Assembly: GCA_037576215.1 (NCBI GenBank)
Contig: JBANDB010000007.1
Span: 589,001 to 653,000 of the forward strand
Length of the DNA: 64,000 nt
Reading direction: 5' to 3'
DNA from: Armillaria gallica
Lineage: Eukaryota > Basidiomycota > Agaricomycetes > Agaricales > Physalacriaceae
The position numbers were made by a program, and so were the translations under genes. Below are positions 32,279-44,817 of the stretch, one piece after another (the stretch's first letter is position 1; each line of letters starts with the position of its first letter). The notes under the pieces are model-generated. The model searched no databases. It saw only the letters and a list, made by a program, of their open reading frames with translations, and was not told the DNA's origin.

Positions 32279-34090
32279 GCTTGTGAGAGTGGTCGTGGTT
32301 TCTAGTCAAATGTTGACACGCGGCAAGTCAGGCTTATGCGATACACAGCTGATCTTACACTGCCACTAAATCTCCTACTCGGTCTAATAAATCTTACTCT
32401 TACATCCTCTTCAACGTGCTCTTACCCTCAACCTCCGGAATTTCCCCAATCATCGCAATAAGCTCCCTATAAACCTTCTCCTCATATACTCCATACCTCT
32501 CCCTCAAATCCACATCGGGGTTCTCAAACACCACCTTCACCATCCTCTCGCACTCGGAATCCTTCCTCCTATAATTCTCATCGAGGACCTTCCGCTGCTC
32601 GGACGTACACACTGCACCACGAAAACTTGTTATCGATGATATCCGTGCTGATCTGCTCGGGCGTGCCGGAAAGGTTGAGATAGTCGTCTTGGATCTGGAA
32701 GCACTCGCCAAGAGGGATGAGAATGGATTTAGCGAGGGCGTAGGGCTCGATGGTTTGGGTCCCGGAGGGGTAGGATTGTGGCAAGGGCGACAGGGAGGTA
32801 GAAGGGGTAGTATGCGATTTTGTAGATCACGATCTGTGGATATCTTTATATAACGGTCAATACAAGCGCGACATCAGCGGAAGGAAGTACGCACTTTTTC
32901 AGTGAGAACTTGCTCAAATCAACTTCGTCCCCCGGAGCAGTAATCAGATCGATAAGCTGTCATCTCCGTCCGGAATGTCGTCTCCAGGAATATCAGCATG
33001 GTAGCTCTCCCCGGGGAAATGCTTCTTGAGAAGGTCATATATCGCGGCTTCGAGCATGGACGAGTCGTTGACGACGATTTCGCCGACTTTTGGGGACGCG
33101 GTACCAGCAGGGCTTCGGCGCGTGATCGATGAATCCACCATGCCGTCCTAGACAAAGAAGGCTTGGAGCTGTGAATGGATGGGTGAGAACAGAAAAACAG
33201 GAAAATACGGAAGGTTGGACGCACGAGCTCGATGCCCCATCCGAGTACAGCAGCCTTTAGGTGCTTGTCGTCCGTCAGCCCCTTGATTATCTTGGCGGTA
33301 CCGACGACAGACATGCAGCGGTTCAGTTTACCTCCGAAGACGTTGTAGTCGAGATTCTGTCAGGAGGATGAGCTCGGTTCCGTTTTCCAGTGAAGCTCTC
33401 TCACCCTCTCGTACCACTCAATCGCATCGTTGGGCATATCCTCGCCCGCAATGTAGTCAAGCAGTTCCTGCTTGATGACCTTCCATGTTCGTTCGAAACG
33501 CGCGTGGCGGGCTGCCTTGTCGGCCGATATATCTAATGAACGTGAATGGACGTGATGAGAAAGCGATGATGTATGAATGGTGGTCGTGTCTGGCATTTAT
33601 TTGTTCGCTTATCCCTGGATGGTAATATCCGTTTCCTGAGAGGACGCGGAGAAGTACGACAGGCGGCGCCAAGATCTGAGTCTCGGACGTCGACATTCAG
33701 AACGCGAACACACCCCACGGCAGTCTCCATCCCGCTACACCGACCACTCATCCATCTCCTCCACGATTTGAAATCCCACTGACTTCGCACCCGGAAGTTG
33801 GGCTGGTGGTAGCTCCAATGGTAAAAGGGTTTGATGACTGGTCAGACCCAAATACTAGTCGTGCTGCTGTATCCAGGTCTTCATGGTACGTAGAAGGCGG
33901 GATAGGAGTTTTTGGAAGTGTATGTCGTCGGTTCTGTGATTGATCGTTTCACGGTGTTGGTGTTGGTGTTTTAAGCTACGTTGAAATATGGAAGGGGGTT
34001 GGGAGATGGGCGAGCAGAGGTATGGAGCCGTTAACCTTGGGGATGAAGAGGATACGGTACTGCTAGTAAGCGCGACTGAAGTGACCAATG
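31310..34090 (-). repeat. Segmental duplication, CpG-rich copy A
   Basis: Partner of 22575-27640. It covers NLR exon 3 (part), exons 2 and 1, the farnesyl-diphosphate synthase pseudogene A and about 400 bp behind it, ending near CTAGTAAGCGCG. CpG dinucleotides are abundant here, unlike in the partner. Confidence 0.85.
32400..33696 (-). pseudogene. Farnesyl-diphosphate synthase pseudogene A
   Basis: Exons read on the minus strand: MSTSETQI (33696), ADKAARHARFERTWKVIKQE and DMPNDAIEWYE (33.5 kb), NLDYNVFGGKLNR and IIKGLTDDKHLKAAVLGWGIEL (33.35-33.24 kb), SSITRRSPAG..KVGEIVVNDSSMLEAAIYDLLKKHF (33.13-33.0 kb), DEVDLSKFSLKK (32.9 kb), [21 protein letters not shown] (32.7 kb) and ENYRRKDSECERMVK (32.58 kb). 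The enzyme makes farnesyl diphosphate for sterols and prenylation. The first Asp-rich motif is lost: a TAG interrupts it and DGMVD replaces DDxxD. A pair of small shifts changes the segment behind it, and the C-terminus stops early at STLKRM. The second Asp motif (QDDYLN) remains. It lies 120 bp upstream of the NLR start codon on the same strand, so the NLR promoter may overlap its 3' end. Confidence 0.78.
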
Positions 34091-34094
34091 AGTC

Positions 34095-34990
34095 CGCAAG
34101 ATGTACGACGGCGACGGAGTCGTGGTCTTTGAACCGACGACACTGATAAGAGAGACAGATGCTGAGTTTCGACCTCCAGGTTTGGCGCAAAAACCGTCTT
34201 ATGGTGACTGTAATAGTGCATCAACGTGGCGCGTACATGAATATCGACGGTGGTGTGATTTCGGTTGATCCCCCTCCTTGTCTTGGCCGTACGAATCTGC
34301 CTGCAGATAAGCAAAGTCGAAGAACATCGATTGAAACCATGCTTACCATCGTCCGCAGGTCTATCTCTTCCAACATCTTAGAAACGTCCCGTCGAAACAT
34401 TTTGGATTTTGCCTCGCATTCTGTAGCAAACAGAAAGGCCCTCAAGTCCCGTCGTGTCGTTTGCATATTGCAGGTGCGCGCTGCTCCCGGTCCAAAAGTT
34501 TGTCGTGTTGTGGCTTGAGCTGGGCTGCCAGTAGAAGTCTTGATAGCGAAGGGGATGCTGGAGGGTCCCTGTCAGAAACACAAGTCCTGGTAACCATTGA
34601 AGATAAAACATACCTTTTCTTCTCTCAGAGTTGGTTTCTCTCCTCTGCACGACCATCCACCGTTGCACGACAAAGCACCTTTCCTAGATCCTGTGCTTCA
34701 AGCCATGCTCGGTCCCGAAATCCAAGGGTCCAGTTCGGCTTGTCAAGTCGCTGAGACGACTGAGCACGTCCTCAACAGAATGCTTGAGTCGGTCATACGG
34801 GTGTCACGACTTCCTGCGGTGTTTGTTAAGGATGTGTGTCGGAGAAAGTCACGTCGTCATCGAATATGGTGATGGTAAGAGACGAAGAAACGTGGGCAAC
34901 GTGGGAGCTGCCGATCAACAAACAACCCGACCTTGTACCGCCGCCACACCTGGAATCGCAAAGTGAAAGAATTATATTAAATAACAATAT
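34095..34990 (-). pseudogene. Unrecognised repeated gene family, copy L0 (3'-truncated)
   Basis: On the minus strand this copy starts near 34930, with GTGGGAGCT/GACGAAGAAACG words shared with 37.6 kb and 53.7 kb. It continues through a RRETNSERRKGMFYLQW stretch at 34.62 kb, shared with RRETDSERRKGTFYL at 53.9 kb, and an AKSKMFRRDVSKMLEEID helix near 34.4 kb. It is cut off at about 34.09 kb, where the segmental duplication begins. No known domain was recognised. Short GTAAG/GTACGT donor-like sites suggest introns. Confidence 0.4.
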
Positions 34991-35039
34991 TATATAGTGT
35001 ACAAAAAGTAATAGAATGAAGTGAAATACAAAGTCTGAA

Positions 35040-38000
35040 GAATGCTCGCGATCCCAGGGGAAAGCAAGGAAGACTATGAACAGTCAAAGCTCGTACGATT
35101 CTAACGTCCCGTTCCAATGTATGTGACGTCGCTCGATTCTCGAACGGGCTTTCGTGCCGTGGCAAGCATAGTCTCTCGTTGAGCCTTTTCAACGAGAAGC
35201 TAAACCTTGCCGTTGTGGGTCTGACATGCCTCCAAAGACTCACGCTAACCCTAGGGACGATGTGTCGGAATGAAGGAACGAAGACGAGAGGAGAGGAGAA
35301 AAAGGGCACACAAAGCAAGAATGCCTCCCAAGACATATCTCTATATCGTACATCACCCAGGACTTCCACGGCGATTGTTTCTACTTCCTCGGATGGGGAC
35401 GGCGTCGGGTAAGGCCTCCTGCATCTCGAAGGACGAATTTTTTCCCTCAGAAACGATTGATGACACAAGAATACCGGATATTGTAGATCCTAAATGAATT
35501 TCAGTAGGAAGAGGAATGTATCACGCACATAGATGGCGTCGACGTCCCGAACCAAAGTTCATCAACTGAAGGAACGACGTCAGCACAAGGGATCGGCAAC
35601 CTACTTTAGGACGCTATCGTTCCACACAAACGGCTGCAATGATGCGAAGCAGCATTGCATGAGTGCAGTACACAAAACTAGTAAAGGATGGCGTCGGCGC
35701 CATACACCTCGCAGTCGGGCCTAAAAGCACCTTCATGATCTCAATGATCCTTTTCCCAGCGTGATTAGCTGCAAGCGATCCCAGCACATAGCCGAGCGAC
35801 CACAGCTGACAAGGTATCTGCCTGGATGTTTTCCAAGTTTAAAACCAATGATGGCTGCCGCCAATTGGCTGGGACAGTCAGTAGGTCTGCTCGCCGTATG
35901 GGACCAGCTGTTCGCAAGCTTTAGCTGACATCCTGAAAGTCGCATACAGGCACCTACTATTCAATGGGCGAAATTCCTGAAAACAGATTAATGACAAGGG
36001 AACGCGAGACCACCACTGTATTTAGATCCTGGACAGATTTCAACAGAAAGCAGGGGAGTTAAGGATAAAGAACGTACCACGCACAGGACTAGCATCCATG
36101 CCGCAAACTGTGGTTCGCAGGCTGAGGGAACGGTTAGCAGAGAATGCGTGAGCAGTTAACAACGCACCTCGTAGAAACACACCCCGTTCCGTGGGAGAGG
36201 TAACACTGATATCTAAGACGACATCAAGCTCCAAAGATGGCGACTCAAGTTGAAAGTACATACCTCTCATGCTACCCGCCCTGCTCCGTACCATTTTTGC
36301 TGACCCTCATCGATAGATTAGCACACGAAAGGCCCAATGTCGGATCACCTCTGGCTGATACCCCGCGCACAATGTTTTCCTTCACGCCAGCCTGCCGCCT
36401 CTGCTGTCCAGTCCGTCGTCTGCCGTCCAGTGCGTGAACTTCCGTTGCCAGCTTGCTCATCGAGTCGATCGTGTTTTGAATACCGAAAAATATAAATCCA
36501 CGCAGACTTTGCTGCAAATTCGTAAACAGCCCTTCTTCAAGTTAACCCTGTATCCCATCTCATCAGCCAAAGGAGCAACAATATTAGGACTTGACTAACC
36601 GGCTGCCGCTGATTGAACTTCCTAATAGGCAGATCTGCTTTGGGTGCGGATCTGTGAGCAAGTTTTAGCTGAGGCCCTGGCGGACGCATAGTACAGAGGC
36701 ACCTACTATGTAATATAGACGTTGTTCGGGCGACCCGTAGCATCGAAGACCAGCGAAAGCAGTAGAAGAGAGGTGGAGATCGTGCTATTCCTAAGAGATG
36801 GTTGAAGACACGAGAACATGAGAACACCATAGATCCTACGTACCTTGTAACACTATACGCCGTTCCTCTGCGAGGTTTATTCCGAGCGAGATATCACACT
36901 GGTATTGGTTTTGATGTCAGCTTCAAAAGACAACGACTCGGATGTAGAGTACATACCTCCCATGCCAGAAGACAAGACCTGCCCTGCCCCATAGTGTCAC
37001 CGAACCAGTCTCCTCCATAACAGTCCTCCAGGGTCATCCTCACCGTGAATCATCGATGGCTCAGTACAGCAGGAGCATGTTGGACAGGCAAGATGCACGA
37101 GAGCGCGTAGAACAGAAGCGGCACATCATGGGTGGCATTGACATTTCTTCGAGGGTAGAAGTATTTTCTCCTCCAAATCTTCCCACCGCCAGCGCTGTCT
37201 GTATCTGCCGACTGGACCCAAAAATTGCTTCAATATTTTGGTGCCGGTAAGAGTCGTATTGCTGTCGCGAGACGAAGAAAGGATAAGGCCTTGGAGAAAG
37301 GCGTTTAGCGCGCAGATTGACTGGGTAGTGAACGCCTTACCCAAAACCCGCTCCTCATCCGTGTGTAGCAAACATCTGCCCAGATCTCCCGCATCTCGTC
37401 TTGGCGCATTCCTGTCCGATATCGAGGCTGAGACTGGTCGTAGTGGTGAAAGACGTCGAGGGAGGAACTCCACAAAGCATCGTCACTAAACCCGAGGGCC
37501 CTGACGCGGTATTCTGAGATGATTAAGCGCGCCTTGTAGAAGCCCCAGACCTTGCCGGTGTGCGTGTTAGAGAAAGTGGCGCCGTCGTCGAGGGTGATGA
37601 TAGGAGTCGAAGAAACGCGAGCGACGTGGGAGCTAACGATCACAAACAACGTTGACCTTGTACTACCACCATGACCACCACACGACGGCCGCTGACGCCA
37701 ATGACGAGCTCAAGGCCATCGACGTCGCCCAAAAGGCCCTTGCCACTACGCTACCCTCGCAGTCAAGGTTGCTCCTTCCGTGCCTCCTACATCTGAAGCT
37801 CAAGCTGTCCTCTCACCATGAAAGTGGCTGTTTATGCTAATTGCCGACATATCTACTAATTGACAGTGTTTACTCCAGCCAGTCTCTCCTCCGCCGACAA
37901 CCTCCCCATTCGTGCCCGCTTCCTCATACGCCCACCTACCCGCAGATCCATCGCTACCCGCACGCGTCGTCTCTCAACACTCCGTCCACTGCCCGTATTT

Positions 38001-38240
38001 ATAATTTCACACTGACTTACCAAATGAGTGGTGAACCGACATTGCCATCCGCAAAGTTTAGCGCGTCCTCTCCGCCCTCTTTAGTCAAGTTTCTCCTCCC
38101 CGCGTATCGTTCAGGTAAATGACAGTGAGGGTGACAAGGAATCGCAAACAAAGAGAATTATATTGAATAAATAATGATACTACTACGCACAAAAAGTAAT
38201 AGACTACAAAGTAGAAAGTGAAATAAAAGCCTTAGTTATG
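35040..38240 (-). pseudogene. Unrecognised repeated gene family, copy L1
   Basis: Minus-strand order: an AT-rich spacer with ACAAAAAGTAATAG (38.2 kb), an IITLDDGATFSNTHTGKVW block (37.57 kb), a MRQDEMREIWADVC and GKAFTTQSI block followed by LTGTKILKQFLGPV (37.4-37.2 kb), a duplicated segment (36.85-37.02 and 36.15-36.3 kb), and a conserved 170-base block with GTAC donor-like sites at 35.42-35.60 kb. The same order occurs in copies L2 and R2. I do not recognise the protein. The copy has many stops and frame changes. Conservation in blocks separated by GT..AG-like gaps suggests a multi-exon host gene rather than a transposon, but this is inference. Confidence 0.4.
35830..37020. repeat. Local direct duplication inside copy L1
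   Basis: 35.83-36.30 kb and 36.58-37.02 kb share GCACCTACTAT, GTACATACCTC and CATGC..CCTGCCC words in the same order, with a period of about 740 bases. This is an old tandem duplication of part of the unrecognised gene. Confidence 0.45.
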
Positions 38241-38289
38241 AAGAAACGCTTGCGCTTCCAGCAACACTACAAAGTAAGTAGCAGTCAAA

Positions 38290-41200
38290 TTTTCAAACCT
38301 CACATGATCGTGTAATCTCCTCATTCCACGTAGGTATGTGCCGCCGCCGCTTGAATGAGAAGGGCTTGCCGTGACCGAACATCAAGTCGTCCCTAACGAG
38401 AGAACTGAGGCTTGCTGTTGTACGTCTGTATGGGCGTAATACTGTCCGGAAAATCAGATGGGGCCGAGCATGCACACAAGATGTGATATTGGATACATTC
38501 AGGCGCAAGTTATTTCTTTTCAGGCACAAGTTACCATTATGTCCTCTAATATACTCAACGAGATTCAAATTCATGCTCAAGTTGCGATATCTCTGCCCAT
38601 AAATTTCATCACAAGTCAGGGACTTGTTCTTTTTAGCGCAAGTTTTATCCTCTCTTGGCAACAATCACAAGTTGACCTTACACCGTTTCTTTTGAAGACA
38701 TTATTTCTCAGTATTTGGTTCAGGGTAATGCATAAGCGAGTCTCCGAGTCTCCGTTTTGAAATTCCCTCTCAAATATGCTTGGTTTTAGTGTTGCATCCG
38801 CGTGTTCAGGCCTTAATGCGAGGCAGTATCTATTCTGATGGCTATTTAAGCTTCTGCCTATGACTATGTAGATCACTCAGGCTCAGACTAATCTCACGTA
38901 GCTTAAAATATGCTGCGGTGAACGTGTTTCAAAGTAAAATATTATCTATGGCCTTGATATCCTCCATGGATAATATAACTGTTGATTGATTAACTACGCT
39001 AAAAAAAAAGGATCAATACACTACAGAAGATTCATAGAATATCCCCTATAAATACTTGCACTGACCTTTCGAGGTATTTAGCGAATGCTCAGATTTGAGC
39101 AACGTTGCTCGATTTGTGCTCGATCTGCGTGATGTGGCTGGCTTAGTCTGCCGAAAGCCCGGCATGCCCGATATGGCTACACTGAATAATGCCGAAACGC
39201 GACTGGGAAACTTGAAATATCTCCCACTTGCGCGAAATTGACCGTCCAACTGCTTGCTTACGCATCTTCGAGACAGCTGCTCTGTACTTATATGAATTCG
39301 TGGTACAGAAGGAACTTGTGTAAGTCATCCATTTAAACGGCTTGTGTTCGAAATACAAAGGACTGAACTCTATTTTCTGGACAGTATTACGCCCATACGT
39401 CTGACATGCCTCCAAAAGTTTACACAAGTGAATAGCCCAAGCCTTGTGGACCGGGACATCAGTGCAAGAAGAGCCGGAGGAGAAAATGGACATACCATAA
39501 GTATAGTTCACCGCGACTCGTCACGGTCTACAAACGTCTATTAGATTAGCCGCAGCGGGGATGGGAAGAATGTCGAGTTCCACATCCTTGAAGATCGGCT
39601 TGATGCCTCAGAAATAATTGACACCAGAATACCATCCTATACATAGACGTTAAACCAATTTTAGTGGGAAACGGAAGGCGAATTGAAAGTACCACAGACA
39701 TGGATGGCGTCCACACCTCAAATGCAAGTCCATAAACTGAAGGAGCAGTTAGCTCGGCGACGTCCGTTGTAATGCTTTCCTCCCGCACAAAGAAACAGCC
39801 GAGAAGTAGCATTGACTGAAGAACGAGATCAGGAAAAGATGGAGGTAACAGAGCATACACCTTACCTTCGGGCCTGTGAACCCAATCCGGGTTCTCGACT
39901 TCCTGTGCCCTATGCGATTAGCGCAAAACGTTGATGCACAGACTCGAAACGTACCACGAATCCGATTAACATCTCACAGCTCAGATTTCCCCAGCAAATG
40001 GTCAAGCATCCACAACATCGAAATGCTGATTACTAGTACCGCCAAGCTCGATGGAGCGATGTCAAGGCCCGAGTCGTAATGAGCTTGCACGGGAGAGCAT
40101 GGTCGGTGGTCCAATCAGCCCAACCCCTCCCCACCTGATGTGCCAATTCCGCCATTCCATGCATCTTGGTCGCCGTAACGCAATACGATTCATTTTGTTG
40201 GTGCAGAGTTCAGCCCACCCTGCTGAGAGGAAATGTCATAGGCTGCAGGAAAGGTTGGTCAAGTATAACCAAGCATGGAGTCAACAACGCACCTCGTAAC
40301 ACTACACCTCGTTCCTTCGACGTCTCCTTGAGGCAGGAACAGTCGCCAGAGGGAAGAAGACAAGGGATTTTGAGGTTCGGATTGAAACCCGCACCCTGAA
40401 TCGGCGAGTATTACCATTACGGTCCTTCTTGCACCATCCTTCGACGCAAGCCTGAATCTCTGCATCTCGCTCGCCGGAGCGCGATAAGTACGATCTTAAT
40501 CCCGCATAATAAAGTCGAGACTAGTACCGGCGAGAGACTCGTGGACGGGATCAAAAGGAAGACGCGAGATGCAGGCGGATCTAAGTGAAAGTCTGTTAGC
40601 CACAGAGAAGCAAAGTAAGCATCGACGTCTCACCTGACTTTAGGCACGAAGCTCTTTTATAGGCTGCTGCACATCCGAGTAGGGGCCCCAGATTGTCTGA
40701 ATCATCCTCCACTTCCTAGAGCGGACGCTGTCCCCTGCATCGAGCTCGCGGTACATTGTCTCGGCACAAATTCGACGCGATGAATTGAGGTCGACGTCTT
40801 CCTTCGAATGCATGTAAGGCACACAGTAGAAAGAACGGACTGCTGAGCGTTGGAGGGAAGAGAATCTATGGGAGAGTTTCGATGATGAGTTTTTTGGGCA
40901 TGGCAACAAACAAACCTACCACGGACGTCCTCGACATCGCATGCTCGAGCTTGCGATATATCATGTTCATCACAGCAACGCTTGGAGATTGACAAGAGTT
41001 GGTAGAGTCGACGGCTTTGTGCCTTCCCTACTGGTGGGCGATTCACTTTGATTTCAAGATGTCGCCCTTGATGCTAACGTCCGTTTATAGTCGTACGTGT
41101 CTGTCTGAATCCAAATTTCTGCTCTGCTGACTCGGTCCGAAAATCGCCTCAAAAACCTTGATGCTGGCTCGACGTGTTCGTGATGCAGCGTGGAGGAGGA

Positions 41201-41830
41201 AAGACAGGGTCTGGGAGAGGAGAAGGGCTCTTAGCTCGGGGATCGACTAAATAGTGAACGTCTTACCCAAAATCCATCCTTCGACGCGACCACTGTCCGT
41301 CTCTCTGGGCACTCCCACATACATCATCTTGGCGTAGTCCTGGTTCCGTATTGAAGCTGTTGCATAGAAGAGATCGGAGCGGGATGCTGGCGGATATATG
41401 TAAAAGCGCGTTAGCCATAGAGAATGAATGTGAGCATCGACAGCTCACCTAGATTTGATGCGAAGAAACTGTTCGTCATGTTGCTGAGACAATTGAGCAT
41501 GTCCTGAGCAGAATGTTCGAGTCGGTCATACTTGGTCTCGTGGGCCACAATTTCGTTTCGATACTTCTCGTTCGGTCACTTGTCGCGGTCTGGAGAAAAT
41601 TCGCGCCGTTGATGCGAGACCGTCAAGGACGATGAGAGTAAGAGTCGAAGGTCCGAGAGGTCCGACCAACTCCGCAACATCGCCGCTTTTTCGGGCCTGC
41701 GACTTCTCTCTCCTTCGACACCCTCCCACAATCGTACCACAGCTCAAGTGAGCGACGGTGAGAGCGATATGAATTGAAAGCAGGATGATTATTTCACTAA
41801 TACTCCTACTTGCGTACAAAATGTCATCAA
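38290..41830 (-). pseudogene. Unrecognised repeated gene family, copy L2
   Basis: This is the most complete minus-strand copy. The opening block lies at 41.65-41.55 kb (VLDGLASTARIF), the IPLRSLLCNSF..LRQDDV and GKTFTI block at 41.4-41.1 kb, then pieces at 40.46-40.27, 40.23-40.14 and 40.05-39.98 kb (block containing ATCGAAATGCT), and MYALLPPSFPDLVLQS with CFFVREESITTDVAEL at 39.86-39.75 kb. The last matches MLPSSFSDPFSQS..FFVREGNVITDVAEV in copy R2. The match at protein level across inverted copies shows that the block was once coding. The frame is broken many times. No function is assigned. Confidence 0.42.
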
Positions 41831-41859
41831 CTACTAAGTATGTAGCGAAGGAACACAAA

Positions 41860-43110
41860 GGTGATGTTAGAAGTTCTTGCCACGCGTCCAAAACAAAATT
41901 GCACATCATACCAGCAGCCAAAGTTCACTCTCCCCGTTCCGGTGCTCGAACGAGAGCGTGAGTTTTCCCATCCGTGCTGCAGCCGGGCGTGATCTCTCGT
42001 TGAAGTAAAACTGAAACCTGCTGTTATGTCAGAAAAAGATAGATACGAGCGTCAAAAGCTCGCGCAAGCGAGTATCCCTTAGCCTAGGATGTGCCTTCGG
42101 AAAGAAGACGACATGCTAGAATAGAAGAAGAACTTCAGTGCGAGAAGAAGCAGGGAGAGAAACGGCGTACCGTATGCGAAATCCATTCAAACCCTCCCGA
42201 GACACGACGTACTACAGTACACCCAAAACTTCAGTGTCAGCGGTGCTTAGCCGTAAACAGTGGACGACGTCGAGAAGGGCCTTCGAGGTCAACTGTCCCT
42301 CAGAAATGATTGATGCGACAACACCACGGCATCCATAGATCCTAAACCAAATTTCAGCGGAAAAAGAAAGGCGAATTGGACGTACCGCAAACATCGATGG
42401 TATCGACACCACAAATCAGGTTCATGATCTGAAGCCACGGTTAATCCAACACTTCAGCGCGAGGACTCTGCGACAGACTTTGTAACACCAGCCTTCCGTT
42501 TGGAGAAACGACTGCAAACGTTGCCGCCATACACCATGTCGTCAAATCTGTGAGTGGTCTTGACAATCCTTTGCGCGGTGTGATCAGCAAAAAATGTCAA
42601 TGCACGGACTCGACGACATACCTCGAACCCAACCATACTCCACGCAAGCTCCTCCTCCAGCTGCGATCCCAGCCAGCTTTGGAGAACATTCGTGAAGCAA
42701 CCATAATATCGAAATGCTCGCTAGTTGTATCGCCGAGCATGCTGGGCTGGCTGTGAGCTTATGTAGAATTCGTGGAGGACGACAGACGAAATTCAGAGCG
42801 AGGTCGACGATTGATCCTCCCGTCTAGACTCCGAACTCCTGCGCGACGGCTTGCGGCACGCTAGCTTGGTCGTCCCATGGGTCTTGGACAATATTTTGTG
42901 GATGTTCAACGTTCAAGGTTGGAGCTGCCCTCAGGGAAAGGTTAGCATAAGGATGCCGCGGACCTGTAGTAATGTTAACCACCAAATCAAGGGCTTCGCA
43001 AACAAGACGTACCTCTCTTCCCGACGCATCGTCCTCCGTGTCGTCTTCGTGTGCGCGGCAAGGACACCGGACCCAGCCACCGAAAATGATCATAGCAGCG
43101 TACGTCAATC
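41860..43110 (-). pseudogene. Unrecognised repeated gene family, copy L3 (5'-truncated)
   Basis: The frame 43108-42827 reads AHEDDTEDDASGREVRLVCE and NVEHPQNIVQDPWDDQASVPQ. Copy R2 has SHEDGTEDEGRKARLSFVELL and FVPTYRMDAWNDEAGMSQ at 51.98-52.17 kb. The blocks with ATCGAAATGCT (42.7 kb) and the conserved 170-base block (42.29-42.46 kb) follow in the same order as in L1 and L2. The first blocks are absent, so the copy is truncated near 43.1 kb. No known domain was recognised. Confidence 0.42.
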
Positions 43111-44610
43111 TCCCCCAGTTTTCTTTATTTCGACATACGCCTCACTGCTTGATGGGGCACCTGCGCTAGTCGAAGAGGAGTCGATAGCTTCGTTGATTGG
43201 TATGCCCGGTCATGGCACGTTGCCAGTTGTCCCAGCCCTCCGCTGCCGGTCGTCCCGCATCTCGAACGCAATGCGTCGCCTTCAATTGACCCAAAACTGG
43301 CGTGACATGCTGATATCGTTGTGGGATGCGATACACAGCATTGGTAAAGGGACGTCGCGGCGTCTATTGAACGGATTTGGGAGGAGGTGGAAGGATGGGA
43401 GTGGGCATTGGAACGCCAGGAAGAGATTCAAAGCAGTAAGCAAAAAAGGAAGTTGCCGACTTGCCGGACCATGTTCCTCCCAAAGCGGAATCGGCTCCAT
43501 TTTCCTTCTTTACCGCTTGGCACTTGCCTCAAAGTTTTACCCCACTGTTACTCACCTTCACTTGGTCTATTTACTCCCTCGCTGTATCTTCTTTCTATTT
43601 CTGCAGCTATTATTCAGATAAAATCGCGTGGTTACGCGCTTCTTCGCCTGTTACGCCTCCTCTATCGACGTTCAAATTGGAAACCTCCAACCGATGCCTG
43701 GGAGCCTGACCGACACGTTCACCGTTGATGAGAGTGCTGCGACCGACATCCCGATGTGCAAAATCATCGCGTCGCGCGCCATCTCTGATTTTGATAAACA
43801 AGTCGATAGGCGAGTTCTCACTTGCCGCACTTCGGAACATTGAAGATTAATCTAAATTTGATTGTTAGGCGGGCCCATTTTATTTAGGTCCTCAAGATGT
43901 CTGTATGACGAGGTTATCTCGTTTCTCTTCGTCTATGCCCACTACGAAACCTAGCCTGTTTCTAGGGAGCATTCGTACCGACGACGCTTTTATGGCGATC
44001 CAACATCATTTCTTATTTCTGAGGAACAATTGTCATTCGAGACGCTGAAGGCTCGCCTCACTTGACGACCGTCACCGCGACCGTCGACTGAGGAAATAAC
44101 CACCCTGGAAGAAATGTTGTGTGTGGTGTACGACGCCAAGTCGTGTCTCGAGAGAGGTTTGAATGAACTTTGCTTAGGTGTGTCCTTTTTCTCCCCCCGG
44201 CTCTTCTTCCACTGACGTCCCTTCCTTCCAGCACATCGTCTACAAGTCTGTCTCCCTAGGGTCAGGATTACCCATAGGTGGCACGAGCCTTTGACGCTTG
44301 TACATTCGAATGAGGCAGGAAAGACTGGCATATATCTGACTGTTGGGCGCCCGTTCGCTATAGCTATCCTCATTCTCAACTTGGTGATATTCACGTAAAT
44401 TAAATATCATTAATAGGCGGTATTTCAGGTTCTAAACAGGGAGAGGATCCAGAGAGCATTCTACATAATCAAGTCCAGATAATCTAGCATCGCATATTCA
44501 CCAGTAACGGAGGAGGAATAAACCTGAAAAGAACAAATTATTAACAAGGCCCCTGCACAAATCAACAATGTACCTACAATGCGGCGCAATTCCCAGTAAA
44601 GATAGTACCA
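43111..44610. other. CpG-rich intergenic region, no gene supported
   Basis: Plus-strand frames at 43.26-43.45 kb contain LTQNWRDMLISLWDAIHSIG, vaguely like the end of an F-box domain, but nothing around it confirms this. The stretch separates copy L3 from the caspase-like gene. Confidence 0.35.
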
Positions 44611-44817
44611 CTAATCATGGAACGGAATTGGTGCATCCCTGTATTTACCAATAGCAATAGGTGTCTGCGTATAAGGCATCAAAGGCCTGAGAGCCTCCAT
44701 GAGGCCCATGAATGTCGACTTTTCTTTCAAATCCGCCGATGTGAGGGTCTCAACGAGAGCTCTCGTAAACACTCCCCCTCTCTCTTCAACACCAGTCAAA
44801 GACATTGCATCCTGAAA
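44611..44817 (-). pseudogene. C-terminal tail of the caspase-like gene behind a premature stop
   Basis: In frame with the preceding exon after one TAG, this reads FQDAMSLTGVEERGGVFTRALVETL and ends IPFHD. It resembles the p10 part of caspases, in which an ALVETL-type helix is usual. The single stop is the only visible lesion. Confidence 0.65.

Noticed and set aside
43260..43450. An F-box domain (LTQNWRDMLISLWDAIHS)
   Set aside because: There is no conserved Leu-Pro-x-Glu start and no following domain; similarity to one short helix is not enough.
42851..43621. A 256-codon open frame on the plus strand
   Set aside because: It overlaps the minus-strand copy L3, whose sequence is conserved at protein level with 52 kb. 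The plus frame has no motif and odd composition.
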